DNA from: Limnomonas spitsbergensis
Taxonomy: Eukaryota; Chlorophyta; Chlorophyceae; Chlamydomonadales
Assembly: GCA_037349105.1 (NCBI GenBank)
Contig: JAYJMM010000041.1
Location: 9,050,501-9,114,500 of the forward strand
Reading direction: 5' to 3'
DNA: 64,000 nucleotides
Position numbers and translations under genes: made by a program. The notes under the pieces are model-generated. The model was not told the DNA's origin. It saw nothing but the letters and a program-made list of their open reading frames with translations, and ran no database searches. Shown piece by piece: positions 23,301 through 33,957 of the stretch. Position 1 is the stretch's first letter. Every line of letters starts with the position of its first letter.

Positions 23301-24930
23301 CTCCCCCCAGCGCACTCCAACCCCCTCCACCACCAAGCCCCCCTCTCCCCAGCGCACTCCAACCTCCTCCACCACCAAGCCCCCCTCCCCCAGCGCACTC
23401 CAACGCCCTCCATCACCAAGCCCCCCTCCCCCCAGCGCACTCTTGACCTCCACCGCCACCAGTCCCCCCTCCCCCATGCTCACTCTTGTCTCCTCTACAG
23501 CCCCCCCTCCCCCTCGCGCACTCCGACCTCCTCCGCCACCAGCCCCCCCTCCCCCGGCGCACTCCAACCTCCCCCGCCACCAGCCCCCCCTCCACCAGCG
23601 CACTCTGACCTCCTCCCCCACTTGTCTCCGCTCCCTCAAGCGCATTTTGACCACCTCCACCACCAGCCCCCCCCCCTCTGCACACTCTGACCTCTAGTCC
23701 TCCGCCACCAGTCCCCCTTCTCCCCAGCGCACTCTGACCTCCTCCGCCACCAAGCCCCCCTCCCCCCAGCGCACTCCGACCTCCTCCGCCACCAGCCCAC
23801 CCTCCCCCCAGCGCACTCTGACCTCCTCCGCCACCAGCCCCCCATGCCTCCAGCGCACTCCAACCTCCTCCGCCACCAGTCCCCCTCCCCCCAACACACT
23901 TTGACCTCCTCCACCACCAGTCCCCCTCCCCCCAACACACTCTGACCACGTCTGCCTCCAGTCCCCCCTCCCCACAGCGCACTCTGACCTCCTCCGCCAC
24001 TAAGCCCCCCTCGACCCAATTCACTCCTGTCTCCTCCGCCACCAAGCCCCCCTCTCCACAGCGCACTCCGACCTCCCCCGTCACCAAGCCCCCCTCCCCC
24101 CGTCGCACTCTGACCTCCTCTGCCACCAAGCCCCCCTCTCACCAGCGCACTCCGACCTCCTCCGCCACCAGCCCCCCCTCCCCCAGTGCACTCCAACCTC
24201 CCTGCCACCAAGCCCCCCTCCTACCAGCGAACTCTGACATCCTCCACCACCAAGCACCCCTCTCCCCAGCGCACTCCGACCTCCTCCGCCACCAAGTCCC
24301 CCTCCCCCAGCGCACTCCAACCCCCTCCGCCACCAGTCCCCCCTCCCCCATGCACACTCCGACCTCCTCCGCCACCAGCCCCCCTCCCCCATCGCACTCC
24401 TGTCTCCTCAACAGCCCCCCCTCCCCCCCGCGCACTCCAACCTCCTCCGCCACCAGCCCCCCCTCCCCCAGCGCACTCCAACCTTCCCCGCCACCAGCCC
24501 CCCCTCCCCCCCGCGCACTCCAACCTCCTCCGCCACCATTCCCCCTCGCCCCAACACACTCTGACCTCCTCTTCCTCCAGCCCCCCCTCCCCCCAGCGCA
24601 CTCCAACCTCCCCCGCCACCAGCCCCCCTCCACCCAACACACTCTGACCTCCTCCACCACCAGTCCCCCTCCCCCCAACACACTCTGACCTCCTCTGCCT
24701 CCAGTCCCCCCTCCCCCCAGCGCACTCTAAACTCCTCCGCCACTAAGCCCCCCTCAACCCTGTGCACTCCTGTCTCCTCCACCACCAAGCCCCCCTCTCC
24801 TCAGCGCACTCCGACCTCCTCCGTCACTAAGCCCCCCTCTCCCCATGGCACTCTGACCTCCTCCGCCACCAAGCCCCCCTCTCACCAGCGCACTCTTACC
24901 TCCTCCGCCAACAGTCTCCCCTCCCCCAAA
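20345..24930. repeat. 4.6-kb minisatellite block with higher-order structure
   Basis: About 110 units of 39-43 bp, plus-strand consensus built from CCCCCCTCCCCCAGCGCACT, CTGACCTCCTCCGCCACCA and AGC. Stop-free units keep all three minus-strand frames and some plus-strand frames open for hundreds of codons; these are not genes. Longer segments repeat with a period of about 713 bp (22179-22397 matches 22892-23110), so the array grew by higher-order duplication. The plus strand is C-rich and nearly G-free, and the minus strand is G-rich with many GGGGG runs. Confidence 0.9.
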
Positions 24931-25555
24931 ATGCTATAGATGGGCCCTAGTGGCCCACTTGCTCTATAGATTTTGGTTTAACCCTTTAATTCCCCTTCTA
25001 TAACCCCCACTCCCCATTTCCTTTCTTTCATCATTCCCTCCTTCCCCTAAAACACCTCCTCCATGTCCTCTGTCCAATGAACCTCCACCCTACGAGTGTG
25101 GCTTTGCCTGCCCTTATAAAACAAGGATTGCAAAAACGTTAAATGAGGGACATCATGTCGATTAACTGGATTGTTTGCCCCATTTGTAGCAACTTGGCTC
25201 ACTTGGCATTTTTGTAGGGGCTGGACAATAAATGGCAGGTTTTGAGATCTTTGGTAGGGGACTAGGCAAGAAATGGTAGGTACAAGCCAATTCTGGTAGG
25301 TCGGGGAATCATAGCCCTAATTTTTGGTAAGTTGGCTGAAATCGGTAGGAAAACCTACCAGTTTTGACACCACCTACCTACCAAAACAGGGGGTTTGAGT
25401 AGTAGTGCGACAGCGTGCTGCCCTGCTCTAGTCGTTGCGTTGCAGCTTACGTTCGACCGACTCAAAGTGGGGCCATCTTACCACTGGTTGCTTTGATCCA
25501 GCAGCCTCGTTATGCTGCCCATCTGATTGATCCGCACGTAGTGCTTAGCCACGGA
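24931..25555. other. Spacer with short GGTAGG repeats
   Basis: No gene seen. Around 25250-25385 the words TGGTAGG, GGTAGGTA and ACCTACC recur in both orientations. The remainder is of ordinary complexity. Confidence 0.4.
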
Positions 25556-25935
25556 GCAGAATTCTGCCTGAAACAGAATTCTGCTTGGCTCCAAACATAT
25601 GTCTCTGTTCGGTACAGAATTCTGTTTGGGAACAGAATTCTGTTCCTAAACAGAATTCTGTTCCTAAACAGAATTCTGTCTCTGTTCCGTACAGAATTCT
25701 GTTTCTGAACAGAATTCTGTTTCGAAACAGAATTCTGTTTATCGAAACAGAATTCTGTTTCTGAACATAATTCTGTTTCGAAACAGAATTCTGTTTATCG
25801 AAACAGAATTCTGTTTCGAAACAGAATTCTGTTTATCGAAACAGAATTCTGTTTATCGAAACAGAATTCTGTTTCTGAACAGAATTCTGTTTCGAAACAG
25901 AATTCTGTTTCGAAACAGAATTCTGTTTCGAATCA
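25556..25935. repeat. Palindromic EcoRI-site minisatellite
   Basis: Some 20 copies of the 12-bp perfect palindrome ACAGAATTCTGT are separated by short linkers (TTCGAA, TTATCGAA, TTCTGA, TCCTAA), giving units of 18-20 bp. Because both the core and the TTCGAA linker are palindromic, the array reads nearly the same on both strands. It ends 210 bp before the start codon of the gene at 26144. Confidence 0.9.
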
Positions 25936-26143
25936 TTATGTTCGTGCGTGCATAACATGAGTCTGTTCGTGCGGAGATCTGTGCGGCACTGGCTGCTGAC
26001 TGGGCCGCTTCGTGGTTCCCCTGACGGTAAAGGACAGAATCCTTCGGCCGATCTGTACACGCTTTTAGCGTCATCTTAATTTCGTTTGCCAGGGAAATAG
26101 TAAATACGAGTCATCAATTATCGAACTTTGGTCGCTCCTCTGC

Positions 26144-29100
26144 ATGGCTCGAGATAAACCAATGCATCACATCCTCTGGTCAATCCTCGTCCTTCTCTTT
26201 CTCTTGACCACTGTGCTACTCACTGTCACAACCAGCAATCTCAGCCCCAGGCGTGGGCGTGATGAACTTTGTGATGGCAGCCACTCAGATCCAGAGCTAG
26301 GACCCATCGACAGTCGGGGTATTGATCCTCAGCCCATTATCCATAATGAAACACCTCATGCTGCTCGTCAAACTTTTATCATCGACGATGGTGAGTGTTG
26401 CTTGCTTTGATACCGTACACTTATTCTTGGTGAGGGCATTGCATTTATTGGCAACGTAATATCGTGTGCCAATCTGGCAAAGCCAATGATACGCCATGCC
26501 TTGCCTATCCAATTTCATGCTGTCATATCGACATATCATGCAATAATATGCCATGAGGTAATCCAATAGAGGGAAGGCTCCCATAACTTGGTACCGGTAG
26601 TGTCATACTGCTTGAGCCTACACTAGATTCCTCTTGGGTGGGACAGACTCGTATATGGCATGACCAACGTATTTTGTACTTCCACCTACCCATCTGCAGT
26701 TGTTGAGAACATTGATGGCACCATTGCAAGCACCTACCTTGCAACCACGGCCACAGAAGCCTCTCTCCTGGACATGGGCTTTGAACACGGTGATGGCGAC
26801 AATGGCCATGACGGCAGTGGTGATGAGGACGATGGTGATGATGAGAACAGTGATGGCGAGGGCGGAAAGCCTTTAAAGAAGCGGCAAGCTAATGCAGTCG
26901 TCTCGTCAGCATACGATGTCCTGTTTTCCACCAAGCGTAAAGGTCTGAGACCCCTCCCGGAGAGACAGCAGCTCGCAACCAGACTTCACCAACGCATGCA
27001 TAGAGATGGTCTCCTTCCTCATCTTGTGTCTCCGAGTGATACCGAGTTAGCAGCCCACATGATTGCCAGTGGCTCCTTGAGAGAGAGTTTGGGCCATGGA
27101 GTGAAATCCTCAGGCGGTGGGCAACACGTAGGCGTCAAACGCTCCAGAATGGCTGCACTTTCGATGATTATGGGTGAGCTCTTGAGCCTGTAAGACCCAA
27201 ATATCTCCGAACCCTAAAGAGTGAACCCTAAACCTATAACTCTACAGGAGAGATCGAGGCACGTGATGCATGATTTTTTCTTGTTTAAATTAACCCTCAA
27301 CCCTAAATTTGTGGCGGCAGAAATAAATGGAAACTCACCGTGAAGGAATACCTGTACTGATGTCTCGAATCTATGTAAACCATACTTGAGCAAACTTAAC
27401 ACTGAACACTCTTGTTGGGTTCTTATTTCCATGCATGAGAATGATGACTGATACTTTTGTCGGTTGTCTCAATTTTCTCCAGGCCCGTGGGTGACAACAG
27501 AAAAACTTAAGACGAAAGCGGCTGCTTTACTGGGAGTCTCGTGGCGTGCAGTGGATAAAGCTTCTGTCGAAAATGAGAGGGTCGGGATGGGCATTGCAGA
27601 TGATTTCTTCGTACCCTATCGCAACAAAGTGAGTGTGGTGATAGGTTAAGTGGGGATAGCCTTGCCTTCTCTTTCTCTCAGATGTACCACTCCTCCTCCC
27701 ATACTAATGAGTCATGAGTGTCACTAGCATCCGCTTGACTGATTGACTGCCGTTACACTTTCATCCGCTTAACATCCGCTCGACTTATTGACTGTCATTA
27801 CTCTCTTAATTTTGTTAAAGATTGCTGATAGGCCCCTCGTTCATGTACCCTACCTGACATCCATTAGGGGACACGTGAATGTAACTCACTTGTGCTAATA
27901 ATGGACCCGGGGGGGTGGAATCATTGTCGATATATTTAATGGAGGGGCACACAACTGTGTAGTGAAATATATATATTTCGAGATCGAGGTTACAAATCAT
28001 TATGGGAATCACACTCGATCTGGGGAGGATATGCACTAGGATCATACTTCGTGACTTCTGCTCGCTAATTTGATGGCATGTATGCATAGGAGAACAAGAA
28101 CAAAATACCTGGTGCCCATCTGGACTTAGCAAAGAATTTCTGGGTGAACAACTCATCTCCGTCTCCAAATATGTTTGACACGAGGACCGTGCGAACGGTT
28201 GACCCAGTTACAAAGCTGGTCATTAAGGAGAAATTGGCCCTGCATGTGGTCAAGGAGAGCACAGCTGAACTCTACGAGAGGTTTAAATCAGAATCTGCAG
28301 GTGACGTGAAGATGGGTATCAAACTGTTCAACACTCAACGCCCGAACTATGTCAAGACTCTCACGGTATGTAAACTAGTGTGCCTCGCCTGATACATGCT
28401 CTCGTTGCCACCATCTGACACCCACTGCCCAAGTCCATCTTAGTGCACTCGCTGCCCCCATTCCTTTTGCACTACATTTGCTGCCTTGCACACACTTCCC
28501 TGTGTTTGATATCTCTCGCTCCTCAGTTCTCACACATCGTGCCCCGCATTCTCCAAGGGCTCTCGTCAATGCCTTCATGTGTTCTTTACTTGAATCCTCT
28601 CATCTCCGATCATTGCTTCACATCTTAATGAAGCCTGCCACTCACTTCTATCCTTAGGAGGGTGGCCGCACAACGTGCACGTGCGTCAAGTGTGTCAATA
28701 TGGAGTTCAAGGTCAAGTTGTTGTGCTCGAACCTCGACGCCTTTGCAGTGGACTTCAAAGCGGCGCTCAAAGACCGACTACTGGCAGTGGGTGCCTCAGA
28801 CAAATGCTTCAACACCACACCATCCAGTGGCAAAACAGCGAGCGTCTCCATGTACAACATAAAGACAGCATGCCTATGTGCCAAACCATCCGGTTGCAAC
28901 AGGCAATCGGGTATGGATGACATCGCATCACTATTCCACGACATCAATTGCTTAACTGGTGGTTGCGACAAATGCGGAATTGATTCAGCATTGCCTTGGC
29001 AGTTAAAAGAGGGCTCGGAATACAACGAGCAGGTTTGCCCTGCCCTGCCCTGCCCTGCCCTGCCTGCCCCGCCCCGCCCTGCCCAGCCCTGCCCCCTGTC

Positions 29101-31749
29101 TGCCCTGCCCCCTCTCATGCCATGCCATGCCATGCCTACCCTGCAATGCCCTGTCTGCCTCTGACCTGACCTGACCATGCCATGTCATGCCTATTCCAGG
29201 CTCTAATGCTATTCCTGGGATGCGCAGGTGAAATACAAGTCGTTCCATAAGGAGGGTGTAGTAACCGCTGGAGGTCCACAAACCAAGATTGACCTTCACG
29301 TGGTGACGAGCACACTATCGGAAGTCACCGAGTTGATTCGTTGTGGCTGGGGTGACTGGGTTCAACACGACTTCCACAAGAGGTGGCAGAAGGCACAGCA
29401 AGCCTCCTGCATTACAACCCTGGGCAAAAACGAGATATGCACGATTGCTGACTTTGCTGAAAAGTTCCAGTACCAAGTGAGTGTGACAATGGATGAAGGC
29501 AATGTTACACAGCTTAGCACCATTGGTGCTGATGAGTCGGATTTGAGTGGTATCATGGATACATAGGCAGACATGTCCCATGGCGTTACTCTCTCGTATG
29601 CTTGTTTTCATGTGATCGTAGTATGACTACGAAGTCCAGAGTATGTACTTCACGACCAAGTCTGCAACTCTCTTCATAGTCATTGTCTGCATCCCCAAAG
29701 ATTGGGTCGCCGGCAGCAGACACACAATCATGGAGACCCATGCTTTCTGGAGCGAGGACAAGGATCAAGACAACTACTTTGTAGACGTTGCCTACAGAAA
29801 GCTTCTAGCGAACTTGCGAGACAGGCAAGTGTCATGCTACGTAGTGAGCTTAAGGGCTACGACACAAAGTCATCCAAGAGGACAGCTGTTAATATCGTGT
29901 GTACGAGTGAATTTGGGCCGCTTGTAACTCATTATTTGCACCTTTTCCTGGACGCAGGTTCCCTGAAGCTAAGGAAGGAGTCTTGAAGTGGTTTCAGTGG
30001 TCAGACAACTGTTGCAACCAGTTCAAAAACAAAGAAGGCTTCTATCTGAGAACCAAGTACGACAGCATGCAGGTGGATTTGGAGCAACATATGGGAGCTC
30101 CCGGCCATGGCAAGGGCACGTGGGATGGGGAGGGCGGCGTGATCAAGGCCTCTGCTGCAAAGGAGCTCGTGAAAGAGAACGGAAGCCACCTAACAACTGC
30201 GGAGGTAATTTTATGAAGATTTAGTATACTACCCATGGCCCAAGCCCATGCCCGGCCCAAGCCCAAGCCCAAGCCTGACCCTTGCTTGGCCTAGACCCCG
30301 AAATTTGCCCCAAACCAGTGGGGCCATGCCCCAACTTTGTCCCTGAACCCTGCACTAGACCATTGCCCCATCTCTGCGCCAGTCGAGACACTTTATCCCT
30401 ATACTGATTGAATTACAATCCTACACTTCATGATTTTTATATCCTCAATGTCCATGTTCAGGAATTAGTGGAATACTGTCAGAGGGAACTTCAGACCACA
30501 GCCGTGGTGAAGGATAAGAAGGTATAGTCAATTGGGGAGACATAAGGGTGATGAAAATGTGTGAGGATTATGATAGGCTGCATTTGTAATAGTTAATGAA
30601 AGATCTCTCGTAAAAACGTGACGCCATATTTTGTTTGATGACTTCAGATAACTCAGCGCGTCTTCTACCTCATTACTGTGAGCGAGCTGAAAGAGGCTCG
30701 AAAAAATGCTGGATTGGAGGTGACCCACATAAAAGGTTCATCGACAGCGTACTCCTTCAAGTTTCTGCCCCATGGCGTCATGCAGATGAGGTATCGCAGT
30801 TGTTTTTGCCCAACTTGCCGGGGTCTTGGTGACAGCTACGTAGACACGACACACTCATGCCCTAACCACAGCTTTATTGGCACATGGATGGAGCGCACGG
30901 CAGAGTGTGTTCAGGAGAAGAATGGCAAGGAGCGCACCGCCAACGAGACCGGCGTTTTCCTTTCTCGTGGATTGGGTCGTCTCTCCTCAGGCACTGAGCG
31001 CATAGTCGCCCTAAGGTGAGAGGATTGAGAGTTATGCCAACCACTTCTTTGAGTGATTGCTAGCTCGGTGAATGTCTTGATACATGTGGGGATGGCAAGG
31101 CCTTGTTTTCACTGCACAAATCTCATGTGCCTCCTTGGCTCTGGACAGGCAATATATTAAATATTGTGTCTCGAATGGCCATGATCATGGTAGGGTAATC
31201 TGCACTATTGGCACCTCACCCTGCCTATCCTAAACCCTCAACTCTCAACCCTCATTTTGGTGTAGGCATGCCGACCCTGAGTTTGCCGACTACCCATACT
31301 ACTTGATGAAAGTGACTGAGAATCACAGCAACAAGGGCGGGATCCAGGCAGCTATTGAAGATGGTGTCAACTCATTTCGCCGTGGATCCCTTGTTCTCGT
31401 CGGTTACTACTTCGAAAAAATCACCCCCCCCCTTGACAGCAGTGGAGCTGGGCCCTCGAGCAACTATGATGGCCTGGTTCTACGCCTACTCCATGCCAAT
31501 AAAGTTGTTGTTCAAGCGCACTCCGTCATCGCAATCAATGTCATCCTGGCCAAGGACACATCGAGATCCAAAGCTGACAAAGGACAATACATGCTCACAC
31601 TCGAGGAGCACGAGCGGATCCAACAGCGATTGGTAGGCGACGCCAGTGGTGACGATGCTGACGCATATAACGTTGGTGGAAATGATGAGACTGCAGAGAT
31701 TGTTAGCGAGGACGGTGGGCCTGAGGGTGAAGATGATGACATGCAATGA
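26144..31749 (+). CDS. RNase H-fold transposase-like protein, 11 exons, 1042 aa
   Basis: Eleven exons join in phase: 26144-26390, 26700-27173, 27483-27628, 28090-28365, 28658-29032, 29228-29476, 29622-29824, 29958-30204, 30462-30521, 30648-31015 and 31266-31749 (3129 bp). Intron 7 is GC-AG (ACAG|GCAAGT); the others are GT-AG. Exon 1 has a hydrophobic segment (about residues 9-30). Exon 2 is Asp/Gly rich then basic. Exon 5 has paired cysteines (CTCVKC, CLCAKPSGC, GGCDKCG), likely a zinc-binding region. Exons 7-8 carry FQWSDNCCNQFKNKEGF and APGHGKGTWDGEGGVIK. That SDxxxxQFK ... HGKGxxDGxGG arrangement recalls a widespread eukaryotic transposase-like family whose name I cannot give; the Asp residues would be catalytic. 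A CFCPTC motif lies in exon 10. The C-terminus is acidic. No internal stop is seen, so the gene may be functional. Either an active or domesticated transposase, or a host gene. Confidence 0.7.
29033..29110. repeat. CCCTG pentamer microsatellite in intron 5
   Basis: Run of CCCTG/CCCCG pentamers directly after the donor site of intron 5, the complement of the GGGCA-type minisatellite at 13540-13705. Confidence 0.7.
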
Positions 31750-31859
31750 GTGCAAGACATGTGCATTGACGCGCCACAAAACGTCTGGCCATGCATCTAG
31801 ATTTTAACAAGCACGGTGCAAAATTCTTTTTGATATCATGCCCATTCTTATTTTCATCT

Positions 31860-32265
31860 GAGGGTAGATGGCGAGCATGTGGAGGATGCGCTGCATGTCT
31901 GCTTCCAGTGCCCTAGCGTGAACGAGAGACTTAGGGAGAGAGGTTGGGCAGGCCACCCAGAGGGCGCCACAGACTTTCAACAGTTGTATCGGGGCAGGCT
32001 TGGATGGGAGGCTCTGACGTTTTACGCTTTGTTGAGGCCTAGTTTTTGTTGCTCTCCTTTGCCGCTTGGGAAATAGGCTGTGAGGGGCAAGGATACTTCG
32101 TGCTGCCTTTTCCTTTTGGGGCAGTATGTTTTTCTCCTGTGTGTCCTTCTCCTCCTTTCCCACTTACCTTCAGTTTCTTTTCTACTCTTCCAATGGGACA
32201 GTTGGACGCCCACGCGGCTAACCCTTTTTGTGCAAGGCCTGGAGTTGCTATGGCATTGACTTATT
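31860..32265 (+). mobile_element. LINE-like 3' end, copy f
   Basis: The plus frame reads DGEHVEDALHVCFQCPSVNE, then RLRERGWAGHPEGATDFQQL, then YRGRLGWEAL. The HxxxxCP-type Cys/His peptide is characteristic of the end of LINE ORF2 proteins. It is followed by a T-rich tail and GTTGGACGCCCACGCGGCTA. It starts about 110 bp after the stop of the transposase-like gene. Confidence 0.5.
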
Positions 32266-32324
32266 TTCATCCTACATGGCTGGAAAGAGGGAAATATTGG
32301 GTCCCTATGTTACAATAAATTGTT

Positions 32325-33770
32325 AACATTCATAAATGGATGGCTCCATGGACTATTGTTGCCCATCCTATTCTCAATACCCCATTAAGTTTCAAGCTCC
32401 TAGATACCTAGGTCACTACCTCCCCTCGCTGATAGCTCACTGGACTAGTGTAGCCCATCTTATGCTCAATACCCCAATAGTTTCAAGCCCCTAGAAAACC
32501 CAGGCCACTACCTCCCCTCGCTGATGGCTCCATGGACTAGTGTAGCCCATCCTATGCTCAATACCCCATTTAGTTTCAAGCCCCTAGAGAGATCCCAGGT
32601 AACCGCTTTCTCTCGTTGATGGCCCCATGGACTAGCGACGCCCATTCCATGCTCAATAACCCATTCAGTTTAGAGCACTAATGGGAACCCATGCCACGAC
32701 TCCCCCCCCCTCGCTGACGGATCACTAGACTAGTGTAGCCCATCCTATGCTCAATACCCCATTCAGTTTCAAGCTCGTTAATGAACCCAGGCCACGACCT
32801 CCCCTCGCGTATGGCTCCATACACTAGTGTAGCCCATCCTATGCTCAATACCTCATGCAATTTCAAGCCCCTAGAGAACCCAGGCCACAACTTTCTCTCG
32901 CTAATGACCCCATGGACTAGTGTAGCCCATCCTATGCTCAATACCCCATTGAGTTTCAAGCTCGTAAAGGAACCCAGGCCACTACCAACCCTCGCTGATG
33001 GCTCCATGGACAAGTTCAACCCATCCTTTTCTCAATTCCCCATTCGGTTTCAAGCTCCAGGAGTACCTAGGTCACTACCTCCCCGCATTGATGGCTCACT
33101 GGACTAGTGTAGCCCATCCTATGCTCACTACCTTATGCAGTTTCACCCCCCTAGAGAACCCAGGCCACTAACTCCCCTCGCTGATGGTGCCATGGACTAG
33201 TGTAGCCCATCATAAGCTTAATACCTCATTCAGTTTCAAGCTCGTAAAGGAACCCAGGCCACTACCACCCCTCACTAATGGCCCCATGGACTAGTGTTGC
33301 CCATCCTATGATCAATACCTCATTCAGTTTGAAGCCCATAGAGAACCCCGGCCACTACCTCCCCTCGCTGATGCCTCCATGGACTAGTGTAGCCCATCTC
33401 ATGTTCAATACCCCATTCAGTTTCAAGCTCGTATAGGACCCATGCCACGACCTCCCCTCGCTGATTGCTCATGGACTGGATAGCCCATCCTATGCTCACT
33501 AACCCATTCAGTGTCTAGCTCATAGAGAACCCAGGCCACTACCACCCCTCGCTGATGGCTCCATGGACTAGTGTTACCCATCCTATGCTCAATACCTCAT
33601 TCAGTTTCAAGCTCCTAGAGAACCCCGGCCACTACTTTCCCTCGCTGATGGCTCACTGACCTAGTGTATCCCATCCTGTGCTCAATACCCCATTCAATGT
33701 GAAGCTCGTAAATAATCCAGGCCACTACCTCCCCTCGCTAACGGCGCACTGGACTAGTGACCGTAATAAA
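32325..33770. repeat. 94-bp tandem array (about 16 units)
   Basis: Units contain GCTCCATGGACTAGTGTAGC, CCATCCTATGCTCAATACCC, CATTCAGTTTCAAGCTC and GAACCCAGGCCACTACC. Copies differ by 10-20 percent. The array fills the space between the 3' ends of the convergent genes at 31749 and 33958. No coding capacity. Confidence 0.85.
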
Positions 33771-33957
33771 ATGTGAAACATAGGTGTCGCTGCAAGGAGT
33801 TTATTGATGTCCACCAGTAGGTGAAAATAAAACGAATCGTTATCTAGGACAGAGCGTTGTTGGGGAGCCATGGTCATCAAAGGGCAAACCATTGAGCATG
33901 GTATTCTCTCATACAGATTGTCACGTTTGTGGCTAGCTCGAATCAATACTACATGAC

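Noticed and set aside
20230..24790. Many long Gly/Glu/Arg-rich or Pro/Ser/His-rich open frames (up to 375 codons)
   Set aside because: They are open on several frames and both strands because the minisatellite unit lacks stop codons; no domain or splice context supports translation.
25556..25935. CRISPR array
   Set aside because: Units are contiguous 18-20-bp palindromes with no unique spacers, in a eukaryotic context.
27200..27310. Interstitial telomere repeats (CCCTAAA-like words, also near 39730-39760 and 38000)
   Set aside because: Words such as ACCCTAAAC and CAACCCTA occur singly or in degenerate pairs; no tandem run long enough to call a telomeric array.
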